From Bacillota bacterium (GTDB taxonomy: Bacteria; Bacillota; Sulfobacillia; Thermaerobacterales; Thermaerobacteraceae), in assembly GCA_003242195.1 (NCBI GenBank), contig QGUQ01000038.1, positions 1 through 10,564 on the forward strand: a stretch of 10,564 nucleotides of DNA. Direction: 5' to 3'. Numbering within the stretch: the first letter of the stretch is position 1; every line of letters begins with the position of its first letter. This document shows, one piece after another, positions 1 through 6,619 of the stretch. The notes under the pieces are model-generated. The model saw nothing but the letters and a program-made list of their open reading frames with translations, was not told where the DNA came from and made no database searches. A program made the translations under genes and the position numbers.

Positions 1-1
1 G

Positions 2-7
2 TATAGT
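2..7 (+). promoter_or_regulatory. possible -10 box upstream of the export operon
   Basis: TATAGT lies 65 bases before the TTG start of the permease gene and resembles a sigma-A -10 hexamer. The matching -35 position falls outside the window, so the promoter cannot be confirmed. No other convincing promoter was seen in bases 1-71, which hold no gene and show an in-frame stop at 42-44. Confidence 0.2.
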
Positions 8-71
8 ATTGTTGTTTCGGGCTGGGGGGCGCGGAAGTGTGTAAAGAGAACAGGAAAGGGGGGGGTCTCTT

Positions 72-1289
72 TTGACCTTGGGCGAGCCTTTCCGGCCCGC
101 CTGGAAGGCCTTCGGGCCCCAAAATTCCCAAACCTTTCTCACCATGCTGGGGGTGGTCATCGGCGTAGCGGCGGTGATCACCGTCGTCGCCATCGGTGAG
201 GGGGCCCGCCACAAGATCTCCTCGACCCTGGCGGCCGCCGATGCCCAGGCCGTGCAGATCATGCCGGCTGATTTCAGCGAGTTCAGCAACCCGGAAGGGC
301 TCTTCCGCGAGCACCAGCTGGAGCAGGTCCGCCGCCTGCCCGGCGTCCGGGCGGTGGTCACGGCTACGCTGGCGACGGCCAAGGGGCGTTACCAGGGCGA
401 AGAGGCCAACCTGTCGGTGACGGGAACGACCTTCGCCTACCCGCTGACGGATCCGCTGGAATTTTTGGCCGGGCGGTTCTGGTCGGAAGCCGATGATCGA
501 GCCGCCCGCCGCGTCATCGTGTTGGACGAAATCGCCGTGGAGGACCTCTTCCCGGGCCAGGCGCCGGAGGCGGCGGTGGGGCAGGTCGTGCGCCTGCAGG
601 GCATTCCCTATCGGGTCGTCGGGGTCACCCGTTCGCAGATCCCGCCGGCGCTGGCTGCCCTGGGCCCGGTGGCGGGTGCCGGGAGCCGGGGCGCGGCCTA
701 TGTCCCCTTGTCCACCTGGCGCGGCCTGACGGGCCAGCCTGCCACCTTTTCCTTTTTTGCCGTCGTCCCCGAACAGGGCCAGGACCGGGACGCGGTGGCC
801 CGCCGCGTGATCGCCCATCTGGAACGGACCACCGGCAAGCACGGGGCCTTCCGCACCTTCGACCTCTCCCAGCTGGCCGGCGCCATCGGCCAGGTGACGG
901 GCATCCTCACCTTCGTCATCGGCTCCATCGCCGGCATCGCCCTGGTGGTGGGCGGCGTCGGCGTGATGAACATCATGCTGGTCTCCGTGACCGAGCGCAC
1001 CCGCGAGATCGGCCTGCGGATGGCCCTGGGAGCCACGCGCGGTAACATCCTGTGGCAATTCCTGATCGAGGCCATGTTGATCACCGGGACGGGCGGGGTA
1101 CTGGGGATCGGCATCGGGACGGGGCTTGCCTGGGGTATTGCCGCCCTGGTGGGATGGCCACCCGTGGTGTCACCCTTGACCGTCGTAGTGGCCGTCTTGT
1201 TCTCCCTCCTGGTCGGCGTCGTGTGCGGCATCTACCCGGCGAGCCGGGCGGCCCGCCTCGATCCCATGGAGGCGCTGCGCTATGAATAA
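72..1289 (+). CDS. MacB/FtsX-type ABC exporter permease
   Basis: This 405-residue membrane subunit belongs to the MacB-like family, whose members drive export of peptides, lipids or drugs by mechanotransmission. A first membrane helix spans about 21-42 (TFLTMLGVVIGVAAVI), followed by the MacB periplasmic-type extracellular domain (about 43-265). Three further helices lie near 276-304, 332-358 and 367-388. The cytoplasmic segment VTERTREIGLRMALGATRG (306-324) and the closing YPASRAARLDPMEALRYE are FtsX-family hallmarks. The TTG start is chosen because a purine run (AAAGGGGG, 55-65) precedes it by six bases and an in-frame stop lies at 42-44; TTG at 78 is an alternative. It overlaps the adaptor gene by eight bases. 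The usual RSNKLRS segment before helix 1 is replaced by GPQNSQT in a homopolymer-rich stretch. Family call is secure; the substrate is unknown. Confidence 0.93.
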   Translation: MTLGEPFRPAWKAFGPQNSQTFLTMLGVVIGVAAVITVVAIGEGARHKISSTLAAADAQAVQIMPADFSEFSNPEGLFREHQLEQVRRLPGVRAVVTATLATAKGRYQGEEANLSVTGTTFAYPLTDPLEFLAGRFWSEADDRAARRVIVLDEIAVEDLFPGQAPEAAVGQVVRLQGIPYRVVGVTRSQIPPALAALGPVAGAGSRGAAYVPLSTWRGLTGQPATFSFFAVVPEQGQDRDAVARRVIAHLERTTGKHGAFRTFDLSQLAGAIGQVTGILTFVIGSIAGIALVVGGVGVMNIMLVSVTERTREIGLRMALGATRGNILWQFLIEAMLITGTGGVLGIGIGTGLAWGIAALVGWPPVVSPLTVVVAVLFSLLVGVVCGIYPASRAARLDPMEALRYE

Positions 1290-2535
1290 GCGGTTACTGT
1301 CGGCATACCTGGTGCTGGCGGCTACGGCCGCGGGTATGGTCTACGTCGCGGTGGCGAACTCCCGGCAGGCGGAGGGCCGGCCCGTCGAGGCGGCCCATCC
1401 CGAGCGGCGGCGGATCGAGGAAGTGGTGTATGCCAGCGGGCGCGTGACCCCCCGCCGGCAGCAGCAGGTGATGCCGCAACCGGGCCTGGCGGTGGAGTCC
1501 ATCCCCGTGCAGCAGGGACAAACGGTGAAGAAGGGGGACGTGCTGGTCCGGTACGCCCGGGCTGAGCTGGAGGCGCAGGTTCGTCAGGCCGAACTGGCGC
1601 TGGAAAGGGCCCGGCTGGAACGGGAGCGGGCCCAGCGGCAACTGCAGCGGGCGCGGCAATGTGCCCGGCAGGAGCGGGCGGCGGTACCGGCCCGCCCCGA
1701 TCCCGCTTGTGCGGGTGTGATACCGGAAGAGGAGGCGGAAATCCAGCTGGAACTGGCGGACCTGAGCATCGAGCAGGCCCGGTTGCAACTGGAACAGGCC
1801 CAAAACGCTTTGTCCCGGGCCGAAGTCCGCAGCAACCTGGATGGCGTCGTGCTGCAGGTCATGGCCCCGGACGAGGCTAATGGTGGAAGCCTGCAGTCGA
1901 TGGCGGGTGGGCCCCTGGTGACGGTGGGGGCGCTGGATGAACTGGTGGTGGAGCTCGTCCTCCCCGAGCTGGACGGGGTGCGGGTTCGTCCGGGGCAGAA
2001 GGTGCGGATTCGTAGCGATGCTTTCCCCGATCGGAGCTGGGAAGGCAAGGTGGAAGAGGTCGGGGAGCTGGTCGTCACCCGCAACGGGCTGGCCGGCCAG
2101 CAGGAAACCGGCGTGCCCGTCACCGTGGCGCTCCCCAAGGGAACGCCCCTCAAGCCCGGTTATACGGTCAACCTCGAGATCGTGGTGCGGGCGCCGACGG
2201 TGTTGGCCGTGCCGGCTGCCGCCCTCGTCGGGGACGACGGTTCCGAGGTGTGGGTCGTGGAGGACGGCCGCGCGGTGCGGCGCCGCGTCGAGCTGGGCTT
2301 GAGCGACGCGGAATGGACGGAGATCCGGCAGGGCCTGGAAGCGGAGGATTGGGTGATCACCGATCCGCCGGCCGATCTGAGACCGGGGCAAGCCGTGCGT
2401 GTGGCGAGTGAAGAGTCCGCATCCGGCGATGGAACCGGGAATGAACGGGACACCAGCGAGGGCACCGGTAACGGAAACACGGGTGACGGGAACACCGGTC
2501 AGAAAGGAAGCGACAATCAAATAGACGCCTCATAG
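1282..2535 (+). CDS. MacA/HlyD-family export adaptor protein
   Basis: This 417-residue membrane-anchored adaptor would work outside the membrane with the permease and the ATPase. An uncleaved N-terminal helix (about 5-25) is followed by the first lipoyl half (about 62-91, with VQQGQTVKKGDVLVRY). An Arg/Glu/Gln-rich coiled-coil hairpin follows (about 93-182), then the second lipoyl half (183-215), a beta-barrel (about 218-303) and a membrane-proximal domain (to about 375). Two cysteines, C127 and C143, are the only ones in the protein and flank the hairpin tip. The last 40 residues are a Gly/Asn/Thr/Ser-rich low-complexity tail. The ATG lies inside the end of the permease gene (eight-base overlap), so translation is probably coupled. 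With no outer membrane expected, it should not dock onto a TolC-like channel. Family call is firm; the substrate is not known. Confidence 0.92.
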   Translation: MNKRLLSAYLVLAATAAGMVYVAVANSRQAEGRPVEAAHPERRRIEEVVYASGRVTPRRQQQVMPQPGLAVESIPVQQGQTVKKGDVLVRYARAELEAQVRQAELALERARLERERAQRQLQRARQCARQERAAVPARPDPACAGVIPEEEAEIQLELADLSIEQARLQLEQAQNALSRAEVRSNLDGVVLQVMAPDEANGGSLQSMAGGPLVTVGALDELVVELVLPELDGVRVRPGQKVRIRSDAFPDRSWEGKVEEVGELVVTRNGLAGQQETGVPVTVALPKGTPLKPGYTVNLEIVVRAPTVLAVPAAALVGDDGSEVWVVEDGRAVRRRVELGLSDAEWTEIRQGLEAEDWVITDPPADLRPGQAVRVASEESASGDGTGNERDTSEGTGNGNTGDGNTGQKGSDNQIDAS

Positions 2536-2595
2536 ACGCACACGCCTCATAGACGCCTTGAATGAATCTGAAACCGCGACAGTGAAGCGGCGTCT
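2522..2595 (+). repeat. short direct repeats with a complementary copy before the ATPase gene
   Basis: TAGACGC occurs at 2522, 2533 and 2550. The 15-base unit ACGCCTCATAGACGC is present twice (2525-2539 and 2542-2556, period 17), and the first copy contains the adaptor's TAG stop. GGCGTCT at 2589-2595 can pair with AGACGCC at 2523-2529 or 2551-2557, giving two competing stems just before the ATPase ribosome site. The repeats are plain in the sequence; a regulatory role is only a guess. Confidence 0.45.
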
Positions 2596-2616
2596 GGCAG
2601 GGGATGGTAGCTCCCG

Positions 2617-3300
2617 ATGGCGCTGATCCAGCTCAAGGGCGTCGAAAAGATCTACCGCATGGGCCAGGGACTTGTGCGGGCGCTGGCTGGGGTCGACCTC
2701 ACCGTGGAAGAAGGGGAATTCACCGCGGTGATGGGCCCCTCGGGATCCGGCAAGTCGACGCTCCTGCACATCATCGGTTGCCTGGATCGCCCCACCGCCG
2801 GTTCCTACCGGTTCATGGGGCGGGAGGTCGCCGGTCTCAGCGAGACGGAGCTGGCCCGGCTACGCAACCGGCAGTTTGGCTTCGTCTTCCAGCGTTTCTT
2901 CCTCTTGCCCCGCTACCGGGCGTGGGAGAACGTGGCCCTGCCCATGGCCTACGCCGGGGTGGGCCGCCGGGAGCGCAGGGAACGGGCGTGGGAGCTCCTG
3001 CGGCGGGTCGGCCTGGAGGGCCGGGAGGAGCACTTCCCCAACCAGCTTTCCGGGGGACAGCAGCAGCGGGTAGCGATCGCCCGGGCGCTGGCCAACCGGC
3101 CCGCGGTCCTGCTGGCCGACGAACCGACGGGTAACCTGGACAGCGCGTCCGGCGCGGAGATCCTGGCCCTCTTCGAGGACCTGCACCGCGAGGGCAGTAC
3201 CATCTTGCTGGTCACCCACGACCCGGCCGTCGCCCAGCGAGCCCGCCGTATTGTCCACATCCAGGACGGGCGCATCTGGCGGGATGAGAGGCGGGGGTAG
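2617..3300 (+). CDS. MacB-type ABC transporter ATPase
   Basis: This 227-residue cytoplasmic ATPase powers the exporter formed with the two preceding genes. All motifs are present: Walker A GPSGSGKST (40-48), Q-loop Gln92 in FVFQRFFLLP, signature LSGGQQQR (144-151), Walker B VLLADEP (164-170), D-loop NLD (173-175) and switch His201. Length and motif wording match the MacB/LolD/FtsE subgroup, in which the Q-loop usually reads FQ.FNLLP. The ATG at 2617 is preceded by a weak, distant AGGGGA about a dozen bases upstream; an ATG at 2604 is in another frame and opens nothing related. An 81-base gap separates it from the adaptor, but the shared strand and known partnership make one operon likely. In Gram-negative MacB this domain is fused to the permease; here it is a separate gene, as is common in Gram-positive bacteria. 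Confidence 0.95.
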   Translation: MALIQLKGVEKIYRMGQGLVRALAGVDLTVEEGEFTAVMGPSGSGKSTLLHIIGCLDRPTAGSYRFMGREVAGLSETELARLRNRQFGFVFQRFFLLPRYRAWENVALPMAYAGVGRRERRERAWELLRRVGLEGREEHFPNQLSGGQQQRVAIARALANRPAVLLADEPTGNLDSASGAEILALFEDLHREGSTILLVTHDPAVAQRARRIVHIQDGRIWRDERRG

Positions 3301-3330
3301 GGCCGGGCCGGCCGTCAAGTCTCCGGAGCC

Positions 3331-3354
3331 GGCGTCCTGGAGCTGCGGGACGCC
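3331..3354. terminator. hairpin between convergent genes, possible weak terminator
   Basis: GGCGTCC (3331-3337) and GGACGCC (3348-3354) form a perfect seven-base-pair stem with a ten-base loop. It lies between the ends of the export operon (3300) and the convergent membrane-protein gene (3436). Neither strand has a T-run after the stem, so it is not a canonical intrinsic terminator. The remaining bases of 3301-3435 hold no gene I can support. Confidence 0.3.
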
Positions 3355-3435
3355 ACGCCAGGTCACGGAGCGGAAGACCACTTCAGCGACTCCGCCTGTG
3401 GACCCGTCCTACCGACTTCTCCCACTCTTTCATGC

Positions 3436-5202
3436 CTATCTTTCGGGCGGGATGATGCGGGCATAGCCCCGTTCGGCCACCCCCAAGACGCCTGCGGTCG
3501 TCAAACCGGCAGCGACCAGCAGATACCCCAGCGCGCCGCCCAACAGGGCCGCGGGCCCGAACTCCCCGGCCATCCATGCCGCTAGCCACATGCCGCCCAG
3601 TCCGGCTAGCACCGTCAGCAGCACTAGCACCGGGCGGAAGCGGTAACCGTATGCCTCCTCGGGGTTCGCCCAGGCCAGGTGCGGGTCCTCCAGTTCCAGG
3701 GCCAGGCCGGTGGCGCTGGCGGCGGTGACCGCAAGACCGGTCCCGAGGAGCCAGGCTATCCACCCGGCCACGTTCCACCCCGCCTGGAGGCCGGCCACGA
3801 TCCCCGCCGGGGCGCTTGCCACGAGAGCCACCCCCGCTTTGAAGGCTAGCTTGGCAGCCATCTGCAGGCGAGGACTGGCGGGGATTGCGCGGGATATCCA
3901 GAAGGCCCGTCCTTCCCAGCTGACCGCCCCGAGGCCCGTGAGACCATGGGTGGCCAGCACGCACATGGTGATGGCGGTCAGGACGCTCCAGCCCAGCGCC
4001 CGCGTAACCAGGCCGGTGGGGGAGGGGTCGAGGGCAGGTTCAAAGATCGACGCCGAGCGGCCCGGGCCCAAGAGGATGACGGGAATGATGATGCCCGGCG
4101 CCAGGCTATACGTGACGAAAGCAGGTGTACGGAACCAGAGGGTTGCTTCCCGCCAGACCAGTGTCCGGAACGGGGAGCGGGCCGGAGAAAGGGCCGGCTG
4201 CAGGCGTTCCGGCGGGAGGTGCAGCGAGCGGGAGGGCCCCGGGATGGCCAGAAGGCCCGCCTGGAAGATTCCCCGTGCCAGCCTCACCGCCAGGATCCAG
4301 CCGGCCACGGCGATCAGCCCGAACCGGGCCAGGTCGGCGGCGCCGCCGGCCGGCGCGCCGGGAGTGAGAGCCCGGACGGCCCAGCCCACGGGGGGCGCAT
4401 GATCGGTGACGAACCCCGCCAGGGAGATGGCGGCCAGTGCCAGCGGATCCGGCGTGCCCGGTCTCCGCGGCATGGGTACGCCTAACGTGTCTTTAACGCC
4501 AGCCGTGAGAACGGCCACCATGAGCAGGCCGGCAAGCGCCACGAGTCCGTCCCGCCCGCGTGCGGTTCCGACCACGGGGGTCAGCACCCGTGACAGCACG
4601 GCGGCCACGGCCAGGCCGGGAAAGGGCAGGAGCAAGTAGACCAGCAGGGCCTTGACCCAGAAGAGCCAGCCAGCGGGATCCTTGAAGCCATATTCGTTCA
4701 GGCCATAGACGACAAGGGGCGGGGTCAACAGCAGCAGCACCAGCCACTGATGAACGGCCGCGGCGGCCAGCTTGGCCGCCACGACGCCTCGGGCCGGCAC
4801 GGGAAGACTGGCCAGCCGCGGCAGGTCCCTGCCAGCGTACACGGAGGACTGGAGGGACCCCACCCCCATCGTGACCCCGACGGCGACCGCCATGAGGAAG
4901 AAGACGGACAGTAAGGCCTCACCCCGGCCGGCCAGGCGGAGATCACTGTAAACCCCGCGGGCGATCCACCCGAAGATCGCCAGCACCGGGATAAACCCCA
5001 AGATCGAAAGGAAAAACCGAGCCCACTCCTCGCCGTCCACGCGCTCCTTGTCCCGGCTGGCCACGGCGCGGGGGAGGAAGGGCAGGGTCACGAGGACCTG
5101 AACGCGGAAAAGGGCCCACCAGGCGCGAAACCCGGTTGCTCTCGAGATGGTGTGGCCCCTGACGGGCGAGGCATGGGGCGCCGGCCGGTTCGTCCGATCC
5201 AT
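3436..5202 (-). CDS. two-halved ABC-2-type exporter membrane protein, ATPase partner absent
   Basis: This 588-residue integral membrane protein has about twelve hydrophobic segments (approximately 62-82, 97-117, 146-166, 180-206, 218-236, 292-306, 364-380, 403-425, 452-472, 478-500, 524-546 and 550-576). It resembles the Firmicutes 'putative ABC exporter' permeases (PF16949 type). Two similar coupling segments, YAGRDLPRLASLPVPARGVV (122-141) and WEGRAFWISRAIPASPRLQM (429-448), are each followed by an Ala-rich AAKLA segment. They suggest two fused ABC-2 halves in one chain. Such permeases normally sit beside an ATP-binding gene, but none is adjacent: the upstream neighbour is divergent and the downstream one convergent. 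The start is the first in-frame ATG after an in-frame stop at 5209-5211, with only a weak GGAG before it. A better ribosome site and ATG 82 bases upstream are in another frame. Substrate unknown. Confidence 0.85.
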   Translation of the reverse strand: MDRTNRPAPHASPVRGHTISRATGFRAWWALFRVQVLVTLPFLPRAVASRDKERVDGEEWARFFLSILGFIPVLAIFGWIARGVYSDLRLAGRGEALLSVFFLMAVAVGVTMGVGSLQSSVYAGRDLPRLASLPVPARGVVAAKLAAAAVHQWLVLLLLTPPLVVYGLNEYGFKDPAGWLFWVKALLVYLLLPFPGLAVAAVLSRVLTPVVGTARGRDGLVALAGLLMVAVLTAGVKDTLGVPMPRRPGTPDPLALAAISLAGFVTDHAPPVGWAVRALTPGAPAGGAADLARFGLIAVAGWILAVRLARGIFQAGLLAIPGPSRSLHLPPERLQPALSPARSPFRTLVWREATLWFRTPAFVTYSLAPGIIIPVILLGPGRSASIFEPALDPSPTGLVTRALGWSVLTAITMCVLATHGLTGLGAVSWEGRAFWISRAIPASPRLQMAAKLAFKAGVALVASAPAGIVAGLQAGWNVAGWIAWLLGTGLAVTAASATGLALELEDPHLAWANPEEAYGYRFRPVLVLLTVLAGLGGMWLAAWMAGEFGPAALLGGALGYLLVAAGLTTAGVLGVAERGYARIIPPER

Positions 5203-5284
5203 GGTCGGTCAGCTCCGGGAACGGGTCGACGGCGTCAAGGTCCGGGTTCCGCTGTGCCCGAACCTGGGGTGCGTCGGCATACAT
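4943..5284 (-). other. out-of-frame start with strong ribosome site overlapping the membrane-protein gene
   Basis: On the minus strand AAGAAGGAAG (5290-5299) is followed five bases later by ATG at 5284-5282. It opens a 113-codon frame beginning MYADAPQVRAQRNPDLDAVD that runs into the 588-residue gene in a different frame. The first ~26 codons have mostly G/C third positions, as real genes here do, and this bias weakens after the 588-residue frame opens at 5202. Either this is the true start of the membrane protein, separated from it by a one-base shift (sequence error or mutation), or it is a short leader whose translation feeds the main gene. The protein has no recognisable family. Confidence 0.35.
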
Positions 5285-5554
5285 AAAAACTTCCTTCTTT
5301 CCATTAGCCGTCCTGCCCTCCCGGGAGACCATGCGTCTTGCTGGTCGGTGGCCGCCGCGTGGGACGAGTAGCATACGTGGGACGGGTCCTGCGTACAGCA
5401 AGGGATGGGAGGGTGAAAGGGGGGAAGACGGGGGATACCACCGCGACCTGCCGCCTGGCCAGGCGCCTGTCAATTGGGGGATGGCACGGTAACCGGGCAT
5501 TCACGGGCGCTGCGGTGCAAAGGTGAATGCTTCCGTGACCGGGGGTGTACCGCA
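5285..5554. promoter_or_regulatory. divergent intergenic region between membrane protein and amidohydrolase operon
   Basis: This stretch must carry the promoters for both divergent units; counted from the annotated 5202 start the gap is about 350 bases. The best minus-strand candidate is TATGCT (5375-5370) with a poor CTGTAC 17 bases upstream. No convincing plus-strand -35/-10 pair was found. It also contains the 14-base palindrome listed separately. Short open frames here have no ribosome site or family resemblance that I can support. Confidence 0.4.
5452..5465. promoter_or_regulatory. 14-base perfect palindrome, candidate operator
   Basis: CGCCTGGCCAGGCG is fully self-complementary and lies 90 bases before the amidohydrolase ATG, in the only space where a regulator of the divergent genes could bind. 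It could also form in RNA, though it leaves almost no loop. No regulator gene is in the window to pair it with, and GC-rich palindromes can arise by chance. Confidence 0.35.
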
Positions 5555-6574
5555 ATGTACCGCACGAGCACGGGTGAGGAGATCTTTGTCATCGACGGCC
5601 ACGTGCACTTGTGGGATGCCAGCCCGGAGAACATCCTCAACAAGTACGGCGAGGGGTTCATCAACTGCTTTTACGACTACCACCGGAACCTGAGTCCCCA
5701 GGAATACCTGTGGGACCGAAGCCTCTTTGCCAGGTACGGCCGGGAGAAGATGGTCCGCGACCTTTTTGTTGACGGGTATGTGGACATGGCCATCTTCCAG
5801 CCCACCTACCTCAAGGACTTCTACCGGAACGGATTCAACACCACCGAACAGAATGCCGTCCTCAAGGAGATGTACCCCGACCGCTTCATCCTGAATGGTG
5901 CCTTCGACCCGCGGGACGGCGAAGCCGGGCTCGAATATCTCGAGACCCTGGTGGAGAATTACGGCATTCGGGGTGTCAAACTGTATACCGCGGAATGGCG
6001 CGGGAACTCCAAGGGATGGAAGCTCACGGATCTGTGGGCGTACCGCTACCTGGAGAAGTGTGAGGAACTGGGGATCAAGAACATCCACGTGCACAAGGGC
6101 CCTACCATCTGGCCCCTGAACCGCGATGCCTTCGACGTCGCCGACGTCGACGAGGCGGCCTCCGCGTTCCCCAACCTCAACTTCATCGTCGAACACTGCG
6201 GCATCCCCCGCATCGACGACTTTTGCTGGATCGCCACCCAGGAGCCCAACGTCTACGGCGGGCTCGCCGTCGTGATGCCCTTCATCCACAGCCGGCCCCG
6301 CTACTTCGCCGAGGTCTTGGCCAACCTGATCTGGTGGGTCGGCGAAGACAGGTTGCTGTTCGGCAGTGATTACGGCATCTGGCACCCCCGCTGGCTCGTC
6401 GAGAGGTTCATGGCCTTCGACTTCCCCGAGGATATCAAGGAGGAGTTCGGCTTCGAACTCACCCTGGACGTCAAGAAGAAGATCCTCGGGGAAAACGCGG
6501 CCCGCCTCTACGGCATCGACATCGAGGCCCAGAAGAAAAGACTGGCGCGGGACCCGATCGGCGCCGGGCGTTGA
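5555..6574 (+). CDS. amidohydrolase-2 family metal-dependent hydrolase
   Basis: This 339-residue cytoplasmic enzyme is of the amidohydrolase-2 (PF04909, ACMSD/uracil-5-carboxylate decarboxylase-like) type, a TIM barrel with one divalent metal. Visible ligand candidates are the HVH pair H16/H18 in IDGHVHLWD, H178/H180 in NIHVHKGP, H214 in VEHCGIPR and D272 in LLFGSDYGIWHPRW. K142 lies in a GVKLY strand. The start is ATG 5555, eight bases after GGGGGTG, because the fold begins right behind it; an in-frame TTG at 5474 would add 27 residues of unlike composition. Close relatives, as I recall, follow the diiron monooxygenase genes prmABCD/mimABCD of actinobacteria, but their reaction is unsettled. 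A carbon-nitrogen or carbon-carbon bond hydrolase or decarboxylase is possible. It heads an operon with the DUF59 and dehydrogenase genes. Confidence 0.9.
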   Translation: MYRTSTGEEIFVIDGHVHLWDASPENILNKYGEGFINCFYDYHRNLSPQEYLWDRSLFARYGREKMVRDLFVDGYVDMAIFQPTYLKDFYRNGFNTTEQNAVLKEMYPDRFILNGAFDPRDGEAGLEYLETLVENYGIRGVKLYTAEWRGNSKGWKLTDLWAYRYLEKCEELGIKNIHVHKGPTIWPLNRDAFDVADVDEAASAFPNLNFIVEHCGIPRIDDFCWIATQEPNVYGGLAVVMPFIHSRPRYFAEVLANLIWWVGEDRLLFGSDYGIWHPRWLVERFMAFDFPEDIKEEFGFELTLDVKKKILGENAARLYGIDIEAQKKRLARDPIGAGR

Positions 6575-6619
6575 GCCGCGGCCTGCGTCGCCAGAGCCGC
6601 CCCTGCGGGAGGTGGGCCC

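Noticed and set aside
1294..2520. 408-codon minus-strand open frame opposite the adaptor gene
   Set aside because: It is exactly antisense to a clear HlyD-type gene, has a His/Pro/Arg-rich composition typical of high-GC shadow frames, and matches no family.
2617..3300. The MacB-type ATPase as partner of the convergent ABC-2-like membrane protein
   Set aside because: Its motifs and operon place it with the FtsX/MacB permease; ABC-2-type permeases use a different ATPase subgroup.
3710..4485. Two overlapping plus-strand frames (230 and 179 codons) inside the membrane-protein gene
   Set aside because: Arg/Pro/Ala/Gly-rich shadows of a strongly hydrophobic minus-strand gene; no ribosome site or family.
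5434..5446. T-box-like string GATACCACCGCG ahead of the amidohydrolase
   Set aside because: It shares only ACCGCG with the T-box consensus, lacks the AGGGTGG part, the specifier stem and a terminator, and the operon is not a tRNA or amino-acid gene.
5474..5554. TTG start adding 27 residues to the amidohydrolase
   Set aside because: The extra part is Cys/Arg/Gly-rich and unlike the family; ATG 5555 has a good ribosome site and sits right before the metal-binding strand.
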